Of a stretch of DNA of 64,000 nucleotides, positions 46,901-58,900 are shown piece after piece. The notes beneath the pieces are model-generated. The model was not told the DNA's origin and made no database searches. It was given only the letters and a program-made list of their open reading frames with translations. The stretch comes from Aurelia coerulea. Taxonomy: Eukaryota > Cnidaria > Scyphozoa > Semaeostomeae > Ulmaridae. The stretch spans positions 17,012,001 through 17,076,000 of the forward strand of contig CM076954.1 in the NCBI GenBank assembly GCA_039566865.1, given 5' to 3'. Position 1 is the first letter of the stretch. Each line of letters starts with the position of its first letter. Both the position numbers and the translations under genes were made by a program.

Positions 46901-49900
46901 AAGCACTACATTTACAATTCGGGCCATCCCATTTTTTAATCATAGTTTTAAAGCTATTTAGATTTTCTGCCGATTTTATTTCATTTGACAACCCATTCCA
47001 GATTTGAGGTCCCAATGATTGAAGGCTATTGGAACCAAATGTGACTTGATTTGGTCTATGATGCTGTAAGCCATTGGAGTTTCGTAATGGGTAATGAGAA
47101 GGTTTTATTTTGAAAATGTCATGCATGAAGGAGGGGTTTAAATTTTTCAAAGTCTTAAAAATTTGACGGGAAACATGCATAGTACACTTCTCTGACTTCG
47201 AAAGTAAATCGCTATACGAGCTAATGTGATCATTGTGTAAGAATCTAAGGGTGCGTTCTTGAATCTTTTCAATCTCTTGCAAAGATTTAGCTGACGAGAA
47301 GTACCATACAAGAGGGCAATAATCAAAATTTGAATATACAAAGCTTTGGACAATAATCTTCTTTTCATTAAAGCCAATAAATTGTTTGAGCCTTTTTAAA
47401 ACATTGAGTTGTGATGCAGCTTTTCTGCAAAGTTCGGAGATATGCTGTTCAAAGTTCAGTTTATAATCTAGTTGAATGCCTAGCAATTTGACCGTTTCTT
47501 CTGATTTGACTATTTTTCCTTGGATGTTGAAATTTTCTCCACTTGTATTCGTTTGATCCTTTCTAATAAGGAGTGCATGGAATTTTTCTGGATTAGCTAT
47601 CATTTGATTTTGTTTTAGCCAAGTCAAAGCAACTCCAGCTTCTTCTTCCAACACCTCTACCAAATTTGATAGAGTCTTGGAAAAATAAGCTAAAGTATTG
47701 TCATCAGCATAGTTATGTAATGTTGCTTGTTTGATGAATAAAAATAGATCGTTTATGTAAAAGTTGAATAGAATAGGGCCTAAAACAGAGCCTTGGGGTA
47801 CCCCTGATAAATAGTTTGGAAAGAACTATACGTATTATTGATTCTAACAGACTATTTACGCCGTTTCAGGTAAGAATATATAAGGACCAGAGCATTTTCA
47901 TCCAAGCCATAAACATGTAGCCGTGAGTGGCCCTGTCTACATAGACCGACGGCAGACTAATTTCGCTTTCTGATTGATCAAGAATAGTAAGGCTGACTTC
48001 GTCAGCAAAAACTCGTGATCACAGTCTGCCACTTTTCAAGAAACAAAATCTTTTATGCTTCGACGACATAGTTGAGCTAGAAATAGGAAAATTCATGTTC
48101 TCTACAGAAAATAGACTCTTGGATCAAACTTTCTTAGAAATGTTCAAAAAACAAATGAACGACACACATGATCTACGACAGGCGACTAGAAATGATTTCA
48201 TTCTTCCAAAAACAAAACTAAATTGCTGGTAGGTATGTATGGTGCACTGACCATTGCTTTTTCTCGTTAATATATATATTAAATAATCATGATATTACAA
48301 ATGGCAAAATTTTTTCACTTACCTGATATAGTGATGCTCTTTCAGAAATATGTACATCCATATGTCTGATGTGGCAAATGTTATCCATCCTTATCTCTTG
48401 GCAAGGAGTAAGAAAGGCACAAACTTTGCGCTTCAGGTAATTACATATATTGCCTTATTGATTTATATAGAGTTGAATAGAATTTTAATAGCCAAAGAGA
48501 AAGCCTAACTTCTAAATCACAAGCAAAAGGTTGAACCAAGTCCATTCTTGATGCAGGTGAAGTCCTACAGAAGTTATGCATACTTGTAAGAGATGTGGAT
48601 ATTGTTCTGTACTAAATAGGTCTTGTGTAAGCCATGACATTCCTAAAATTCCTTAGATTTATTATCTTTAATAAGTGTCCAGGAGAAACTGTTTGCAAAG
48701 TAAAGTGAATTTGGGTAGTGTGATGCAAACAGTTGAAAAAAATCTAGGTAATTTCAGTATGGTTTAATCAAGCCAATTATTGACCATTTTCAATTGCTGT
48801 AAACTGCAGCTAAAGCTGTTTTCTAACATTAAAGCAAATTTGAAATTCCTCACATTATAGTGTACTTGGCATCTCGACTCACATTTGACTGATGGTTGGC
48901 TGCCAACTAAAGAGTACAGCAGGGGGAAGAAATTATTGGACCAGATTACGTCAGACGGCAAGAAATTAAGGTAATGGCAATGTACTTTTTTACAGCTCAT
49001 CATTTGCAAATTCGTGCTTCATGCACTACTATGGTTTTTGGGCACTTTTTTGACAGGATACACATACAAATAGTTTAGGATAAACCAGAGTTTGAGAAAG
49101 TGTGGGAGCACCAGAGCATTGCTCACAAGAAATTTTTGTAATCTGTTAGGCTGTAGGAAAGTTTTCTTTCCACGACAAATTATCCTACATCAGTCACATA
49201 AAATATTTTCATTCATAAAAACCAAACAAGTCAACAGTTTTGCAGTCCTTCCTTGTAATGAAAGAGTTCCACTTTGACACAACATGGCTATGATGTCCAG
49301 TCAAAAAATGAATATATACTATATATTTTTTATATAATAGAGGTATCTAGGCCAAGACAGCCTCTCCTCTAACATGATTACAAAAAATAGCATAACTATA
49401 AGATTAACAAAGTTACTAGAGTATAAAGTTAATTACGAAAATATAAATTTTTTACGATGTTTTGAGCAACTTTACCACAGGAAATTTTGCAATTTACGCT
49501 TCCAAGAATAAAAATATTTTCTTGATGGTAGCTGCATAAGTTGCAGGCGTAAAATTCAAATACAAAAGCTTCTGTATACAATTTGAGATTTTTATTGCAC
49601 AGACACTTTACAGGAGAGGAGACTCAGAGTTTGAAAAAATTTCACCAAGGCTATTATCGCATCTGATGTAATGTAGATGCTCTTAGAGTCGTCAAATCGC
49701 AGTTGCAAGCAAATAGTTACTAATATATTTTGAGCATAACTCCTTTGAAAAGCTGCATGTTTAGTTCAATCTTTTAGGTTTGCATTCTTGCAGGCTGTGT
49801 AAGAATAGTTTTAATATATTTTTGCAACTTTACTGACCTGGCCATTGATAACCTCCCTTCTTTATCGTAGAAACAAGATTCCTTGTTTTCCAAATCAACC

Positions 49901-52900
49901 TGCAGCAACATCAAGTTCTCCTGCAAAGAAAACACATCAGAGGTCAAGGTCAGAAGTCACTTTTGGAAATATCCAGCATCAAAACATCAATGAGGTATTT
50001 TGTAAAGTTGGGTCTTAAATCATTCATTTTTTGTGAGTTTAAAGACACTGCTCGATGGTGTAAATTTCTTGGGAGTTTAAAGTATACTTCCTTAAAGTAT
50101 TTGATTCCTTGAACTGTTTAAAATTAGCAAGAAATCATAAGAATAGGCAAACAAATTATTGACTGGCCAGTGGTACTCTTATCTAGAGTTTAGTAAATGT
50201 GGACTCCATCATATTTACGCAAAGCGTCATTTATTCAGACATGTTTAATGGATATTATTTTGAAGAAGGAAGATCACTAGAAATAGTTTGCTGCCAGCAG
50301 TTATTCTCGTTTCGTTTTTAATTTCTGAGTAACAAAAATGAACCGGGTGGTTAACAATTCCAAGCTACAAATGAGAAAGCAAAACCATATTTGTTAGAGA
50401 TACGGGAGTAGAAAGAAGGCAAAAGGGGTGAATGGGCGATCGGCATTTTTAAGAATCAAAATTAAACCAGACCAGATTTTTCTGAAAGATTAGTTTTTAG
50501 AAGTACAGTTGTTCTCCAAATGTACAATGATTCTTTTCCTGCGTTTTGGACGTTGCAACCCCTTCATTCATGGACACTCGTTTTGAATGCAAAAGAGCTA
50601 GGCACAAGAGTAACGAAACCGAAAAAAGCAGGCTTTTAAATTAGAACATTGCTTTATAAACCGTTTCAGTATCTTTTGAACGAGGAAATCTTCCTATCGC
50701 TCTCACATCTACATATTTAGTTTTTTCTTTCGAACATACAGTTCCGTCCATAAAGTGCAAAGTGATTTATAGAAAGTATCATTTTATTTAGTAATGGGAT
50801 ACATTTTTATTACAGCATTACAGTCATAGTCAATCAACAGATAATATTGATTCAGGAAACTTAAGACTTGGCTTGGCATTTGGAAAATGCACATTACATA
50901 CACCAGTGATTAGGTGCTCAGCATCAACTCAAAAATTCAATAGCATGGCGGATCATCAAAAGTGTAGCTGTCAGGTAAAGAGAATTTGCTTGATTCCCTA
51001 TAAAATTACCAAAAAGTTATTCCAATCTGACGAAAATTAGAAATTATAGTTTCTTACACATATGATCAAAACTGTTTTGTCAATTATAAAATTATCTTTA
51101 ACAATATTGAAGATTTCGTTTTGAAAGAAATTTTGAAATTCCTCTTTTGAACCATAACCTGTAACAAGAGACTTCAATTCTTTCCTAAAGCTTAGTTCAT
51201 ACTAGAGTAAAGCTGCTTCAGAAATGCATTTGAAAATTTCGTTAGCAAAAAGGGTCGAAATTATTTTGCCTCTGTTTTGAGATTTTGTCTGTATTCCAAA
51301 TCTGCTAACTCCCAAAAGTGCACAGTTTATTTTAGCGCACCCGGTAGAATTACAAAACTATTAATAGAGGATGCCTCCTTTGATTCAGCTGGCAGGCTAT
51401 TCCACAACAGAGTTTGCAGTTCAATCATAGTTTACAGACTGCATTTCTTTGTGACATTACGACCAAACTAGATTTGAAATGAGACATGTGTTCAACAATT
51501 GAATTTTTTGTTGCAGATACCCCTGTTTACTGCCGAAAGAGATTTCGTCGATGCTCTTTTGGCAATTGGCGAAAGAATGAGAACTTTGCAAACCAAAGAG
51601 CTCAAAAGTAAGTCATAAGTTTTAAACATTAGGAAATGTTTGAAATATTTCGTTATGAGGGAATGTAACGTTTCGAGCAAAATGGTTCTTTCTAATCAAA
51701 TGTTTTATTGTTATCATTCTAATTAAATTTTATTATCAAAAGCGTATATCTTATACAGGGAAATTTAAGGACGATACAGCAAAACTTAGTTTTCATAAGA
51801 CATGCAAGTTTCAAAACTGGTTCAAGGTTTCTATTTTTGCTGCACGGGGATGGGTCGCTTTTTAGCTGCACTTTAGACAGGAATGCACCACCTACAATTA
51901 GGCTAACTTTTGCCACAGAAATGTACCCTTGCGTGGAACAATTTTGGCGACCATTATACCTTGGACAAACAGTCTTTTTGTAGGCGCGTTGTACAATGTC
52001 TCTCGTAATAGAAACATTTAATTTGAAATAAATTGTACTTTGAACAGAAGATTTGTGGACCAATCATACTCCGTTCAAAGTACGATTTTTTTATTTTAAA
52101 TGTTTACGTTATACCTTGGCCTGGAATAAAGCTGCAGAATACAGAAAAAGGATGCCCTTTGTGAAGAAAAGCTTATAAAGAGTATACATTGGCTAAGCTA
52201 AACCAGAAAAAGTGTCCCGAAAGTTAGACTTGTACTTCGAAGAAGTATTCCCTTGTAATGGCACATCCCTGTATACATTTTCATAGGGATTATCCTTAAC
52301 ATAGGGCTCATATCTTTAAAAAGGTTGGTGTAAAGTTCTATTACAGTTTTCATTTGATAAATGGCTCAGAAGGAACTAGGGTTTTTGGCTGTAAGTCTGC
52401 AGTGGAAATTTATTGATATCTTGATTAGTCTCAAAATGGCGGCATTTATTAAATTTGAGGCCATGACATCACCAAATTTCTAAACCCTAAACCAGAAAAG
52501 CTACAGATTTCTGCTTGCCACCATATTGTAGACCTTCATAAACTATGTTTTCTTGAAGGTTGTATTGTTTTACTCTATTGGTTTAGGATTTACGATGATT
52601 TAAATTTTTTTCAAAATTTTCCATGAACTTTTTCAAGAATAGTTAAATAGCCACCATTTTGAAGAAAATCGAGGTATCAAAAAATTTCCAGGGCAGATTT
52701 ACAGTGAAAATCCCTAAGTTCCTTCCAAGCCATTCAATTCAAAGAAAAATGTTCATAGAATTTTCCGCCCGCCTTTTTAAAGATTTGAAAGATTTGATCC
52801 CTATGCTATTCTCCTTGCTTTGGAGCTTCTTTTTCCTATCATCTTTATTGATCTTTTGCAGATCAAAGGTTATATGCAGAATTATCATTGCTAAATTTGA

Positions 52901-55900
52901 ATCTTCCTGCTCGAGTATTTCTGCCATTTCCTGATCTTCAACCACATTACATTCTACGAATTCCACAAGCGGCAGCCGTCGTTCTAAACTCGAAAGACAG
53001 GGTGAGTCACTTGTTTTGTCCTAAATTTCTGGTGAGAATTATTGTTATTCATTGAAGTTATGGACACACTTTTAGCTTAGCAGGATTGTTCCAGTCTGCT
53101 CAAATTATTGAAAATTCTTAGTTGTGATTGAGTAACCAGCAAATAGTGTGTGTCATCCTCTTTTTCAATCTAACATACACAAAGGAAATTTCTGGAAAGC
53201 CCTTTATACCGGGTGAATCATTAAAAAGGCTCGGCGTTCGAAAAAATACTGCTCCCTCAATGTCAAAGCAATATTATTGAAAACTGCCTTGTTTTATTCC
53301 CAATATGTCCAATTAGGTTCAGTAATTTACCCGGCTTTAACGACCATTCCTTCCCGTCGATATGAGAGATTTTCTACAGAAAGCCCCTTTCGAAAACCTG
53401 CAAAAACGAATGAAAATTACGAGCAAAATTTCCCTTTGTTTTCTTTCCTAGCAATAATGACCTTAATAACAGTCATGTATTTTGTCCTCTTGGGAGAATG
53501 GAATCCATCTTAATAGGTTAATGATACTAAAGAGAAGACTTTTTCATTCCTCCAATAGGATAGCACGTGCTAAAGCGTTCTCAAGTCATTGCTGTAAGGT
53601 AAACACATCAGGGAGACTTGCTCATGATTTTAGCACGTTTTTCAAGGTTTCTCGAAGGGACATTTTTTTACAAAATCCCTTGTGAAATCTTAGCAGAGTG
53701 ACCGATTTTTAGCCAGAAAAAATTCTAAAAATAATTGAACTTGTTAGCTATTCAATCAGATATTGCAAAATATCATTGCTTATATATTTAGGGAGCAGTA
53801 GCCTTTCAAACGCAGGGCCTTTTTGGCTCACCCGGTAGTTAAAAATGTCATTTCTGCTCAAAAGGTACTACGAGTGCAGTTTCAACTGGAACCTCTTCGA
53901 TGTGAAGCATGCAAGAATATTAGAAAACTGTGGTCAACGAACCAACTATTTACTTGTCAATGGATTGAGTGAAGAGCTGTACTGAATTCTTTGTTGAGTT
54001 TGCTTCCTCCCTTGATCCTTAGTTGAAATCTTATTTCTCAAACGAAAATTGTTTTAAAATTCCCAGATGCTGTTCAGAGTGTCTCTCCTTGACTTTATCG
54101 ATCACGGTTTGTACAAATTCGTATGTATGACTCATGATGATTGAGTTATAAAACTTTTTTTTTTTTTTTTTTTTTTTTATTCATATTAAAATATTACAAT
54201 ATAATCTTACATTCTACTATACGTTCCTGATTACTATACTACACTACAGGGACGATACCATGGGGAGCGAAAGACTATGACTACCCCATGGCCAATATGA
54301 AAAGACACGCAACGTTAAACTAAATACAACTACACTACGAACGATTTAAAAACTACTGGATACTATACTAGATTCCATCCCACATCAGATGTCAGGTCAG
54401 GGTTGCGATCAATGCGAGCACAACTCGTTCTAGATATTTAAGGTAAATCAAATGCCTGTCATCTGATGTGAAACAGAATTTACAAAGAAAAGGAAACATT
54501 TACGCAAAGAGACTTGGTGGCTGCTTTGTGCATGACTGAGGTTTGGAAGATCTTATTCAAACCGACCAGTTTCGTGAATGAAATGTAAAGTTAGTTCGAG
54601 TATATCTCTGTTCAAGTCATAAGAAAGGTCTTGATCACCATATAATAAAAGTTGCACCAAAGCATCATTTGAAAGATTGGTGATATGTACAGATGGTCGT
54701 AATAATTCAACAATTCCAGCGAGAAGATCTCGGCGTTGAGCATCAAAAGAAGGGCAGAGCAACAAAAAGTGCTCCACGTCCTCAATACCATCGCTTGTTG
54801 GGCACATCGGGTTTATGGTATCCCTGAAATTATGCTCGAATTTGTGGAAATTTAACTTGCTGAGACCAACCCTAAGTTGAGTAAGGTAGGATAAACCCTT
54901 TGGATCGTGAATTCCAAAGACAGATTTTGCAGGGGGGCGAATTTTTGAAAGGAGCTTTTTTTTAAAAACAGCAATAGAAGGTGCAAGTCTCAATTCAGGC
55001 TCAAGCTTATTCCATTCAGATAAACAATTAGGATAAAAGGAAGACTTGAATTTTTCTGTCCTTGCCTTTAATCGCCCAATGACATCCTGATTGCGAAGGC
55101 GATACTGTGACTGATGAAGAGGGGGAATTGGGTCTACTGTATACTCAGGACTAAGATTATTTACAAACTTGTAGAACAAGGTAAGGCGTCTACTCCATCT
55201 TCTGGAACTCAGTGACTCCCATCCAAGCTCTGTGTACAGCTTCTCGCGAGATGTTCCCCTCCATGTTCCGGTTACCGCCAAAGCAGCAGAATACTGAACA
55301 GACTCTAGCTTTTCCATCAAATTTGGTAAAATGATGTTTTGACTGAATTCACACACTTTAGCAGGAATATCGTAAATAACATCACCATAATCCAGGTGGG
55401 GTCGAACATAGAGCTTATATAATTCGTTTAGGGTATGCCTGGGCAGATATTTGGAGAGATATTTCAGCAAACCAATGCCCTTTCTTGTTTTAGAGATAGC
55501 TGATTTGATATGAGCTGAGAAAGATAGCTTTGAGTCCAGGATAAGTCCTAAATGTTTATGTTCGTTTACTTTTTTAACAGGTATGTCGTTAAAAAGGATC
55601 ACTGGATGGTCAATTTCAATTTTCTTCCTTGAAAATGTCAATTCAACAGCTTGTTTTTGCGGGTCAGGATTAAATGACATTCTCCAAGCGTGAGCCCACT
55701 GACTTATCAAGTCCAAGTCATGGTTCATATCACTGGCTGCTGAATTTGAATCTTCTACCACTGTGAACAATGATGTATCATCAGCAAATAGTTTAACATT
55801 GCACTTCAAGCCTACAGCTAGATCATTTATGTACACAAGGAAAAACAAAGGTCCTAGAATAGAGCCCTGGGGAACCCCTGCCGAAATATCTCCCCAATTT

Positions 55901-58900
55901 GAACTCTGTCCGTTCAATACAGTCCTCTGCTTTCGATCCTTAAGAAAACTTTGGATTAAAGAAAGAAGTTCTCCTGAGACACCACATCGTTTTAGTTTAT
56001 AAATTAGACCGTCGTGCCATACCCTATCAAATGCCTTAGAAATGTCAAGATAAACTGAGCGAACATCAAGAGGAGGATTACAGTCGAAAGCTTTGAATAT
56101 CGTATGTGTTACTGAGAGTAACTGGTTGATTGTTGAGTCTCCTTGGCGAAAACCTGATTGATTTGGGTTGAGTAGTTCATGTGATACAAGATGTGAGTAA
56201 AGAGAATCATATATGAGTTTTTCAAGTATTTTCCCAAAAATTGGTAAAAGAGAAATAGGACGGTAATTCCCCTTCACATTTTTCTCGTTTTTCTTATGAA
56301 CCGGCACTACATTTGCATATTTCCATATTCCGGGAAATAAACCACGCCTCAAACAATTTATGAAAATTATTTTAAGTGGAAGAACCAAAGCAACATCGCT
56401 TAACTTTATCATCCTCACAGATATTTCATCCCAACCATGTGCTTTATTGGGATTAAGGGATCTTATGATGTTTAGTATCTTCTCCTCGGAGATGAAAAAA
56501 TCACTTATTTGAGTCGTAGTTACTGGAATATCTTGTGGAATTTCACTACCTGTGTCAATGGTCGAGCATTGAAGTATGAAATAATCATTAAATATCTGTG
56601 CCTTTTCGGTAAAATCCGTTACAAACAGCCCATTTTCAAGAAGAGGTGGTATCATGGGAATCTTAACTTTGTTTAGAACAGTGTTTATTAAAGTCCAATA
56701 GGTTTTGCTACTTGTCCCAGGATTAGCTAAGGTTGTCCCAGCCTTAAGGAAGTAATTCCGCTTAGCTTCCTCAATCAGCCTTGCGCCTTCAGATATCATC
56801 TTCTGTATACCTTCGAGCTTGTCGACTGGCCGGCCACTCCTCACGAAACTTTTATATGCACGATTCTTTTTCCTAAGAAAATTTTTGACGGCTTGCGTTA
56901 TCCAGGGTGCTTGGCGAGGCCTAATTGTTTTGACCTTATTAGGAATGAAATTAGAATAAATATTCAAAAGGACTTCATTGAGTAGTTTTACCTGTTCATT
57001 AGGGCATGTTATGTTATCGAGATGTTCGTGCCAGGCAAACATTTCAATGCTTTTCCTAATGGCTACAAAGTCAGCCTTGTCGTAGTACCAAATCTTACGG
57101 GTGTATGGAGGTAGTGCTATGTTTGAAACAGATAATTTACCGTAAACAATTTGATGGTGGCACTGCTCATGTAATGACGGATGAACACCTGACTCAATAA
57201 TGAGGTTAGGTTGATCAGTGAATATCAAATCAATACAGGACTTGGAATCGCCCATCAAATGGGTTGGTTCTGATATCAACTGATGAAGACCATTGTCAGA
57301 CGCTAGTGGCTCAAACAGTTTGCCTTCGTTATTTTCGATATCATTTTCCCACCACTGAGCTGATCTACAGTTGAAATCACCGGTAATGATAACGCAGAAT
57401 GGATTTTCAGCATGCATTTTCAATAGCATCAACTCAAAGTTTGTTGTGAAGTTATCAAACTCCTCCGGGCCCTGACTTGGACTTCTATAAATTACGGCGA
57501 AGAAGTACTTTTTCCTGTTTAATTGAATTTCGTACAAAATACATTCAGGGAGGGTCACTAAATCAGAACGGTTTTTTGAAGCAAGAGAGTCTTTGATGTA
57601 TAGCCCAACACCACCCCTTTTCACATTTTGAGGATGGTTATTTTTAATAAACGTATAGCCATCTAGTGCCAGTCTATCTTCCTCCACGGTGCTGTCAAGG
57701 TGGGTTTCAACAATGCCTATAAGGTCATAATTATACACAGAATTATAAGCCTCTATGAGAGAGACTCGTAAAAAATCATGCGCAGTAATACTATTTAGAT
57801 TCCAAGTGCAAAAATCAAGTGTTTCAGGGCCTGGATTCGTTTCTACATCACCACTCAGCAAAATGGTCCTAAAAACCGACCATTGTATATGTAGCGACAG
57901 ATTTTTCAGTACACTGTGGCCTTTCAAACTTACGTTTCATAAGTAGGCTGCATGTGCCATATATAGCCTAATTCTGTTTGATTTCCAATTCATATCATAA
58001 TGAAGGCTTGAATTTTAATCAATTTGATTTTAGTTTTAGTTGTAAAGCTACGATATAAAGTTTGACACAACCCCATGTAAAGCAGTCTTATCTACTGATG
58101 GGACTACCTTGTAAAATAGTAAAACATGAAAATAGATGAAATGTAAAAGTGCTTTTGCGTTGCGGGCACGATTATACCGCTTGGGCAGGCTTACTGTAAA
58201 GCATCGTGAAGTCACAGATTCTTTGTCGGGTTTTGCAGTTATTTTATTCCCTTGTTCAATTTCGAGTGTTTCTTACATTTGGTATTTCTGAGCCTGTTCA
58301 ATTTCTCATATAAAGCCATATACAAGTTTGGATAATTTAATTCTAACACCATGCTTTTAGTCAAACTTCGTCAAAATAATTTTCGGCTTAGTCCTCAACG
58401 GCTAAATTAGATTTCGTCATTTGTCTTACAATTATCAGTAACTTGGTAGCAGAGCTACAAATCAGGGAACTCAAAGTTTGCCATAAAACTCGGAACCAAA
58501 GGCGCAGTTATTAGATTCCGGAAGATGGCAAGAAATGCTAAAGCAAGGCAAACCACGATTCCTGAGCAAACAAGGTTGCTGCTGCTCTTGATTTGAAAAT
58601 AAACTTCCCTGAGAAACTTCACTGAGAAGAAAGTGACCCAGCGCAATCTGCCATACAATAAAAGCAAGCAGCCAATTGCAATGCTTCGAACGGTGTTCTG
58701 TCGATAAAGGACTAGCCTACGTTATGAGTATTTCTCGCAATTTTTTTTGGCACGGTAAATTTCCTGTGTAAAGGACTGTGAGGAAAAGGGCATGCCTGAA
58801 ATCCTCAAAAAGTCATCAAAAACAGGGGATCGATTTACAGCCATTTCAGATCTTCAAAACAACGAGGAGCGTGTTTCATTTCAGCCTGGGAATAGGCAAC

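Noticed and set aside
51277..51471. Frame containing GCACCCGGTAG near an exon-like peptide
   Set aside because: No acceptor/donor pair in phase with PI4KB and no partner foldback end. It lies between two PI4KB exons that already join in frame.
53838..53990. Open frame with [20 protein letters not shown] as the missing PI4KB exon
   Set aside because: It does not resemble the conserved APYLIYVEV segment, the phase is wrong and there is no donor before the stop.
57860..57940. ATG at 57,940 as the start of the LINE protein
   Set aside because: It is out of frame with the 2A and endonuclease, separated from them by an in-frame stop (57,937-57,939).
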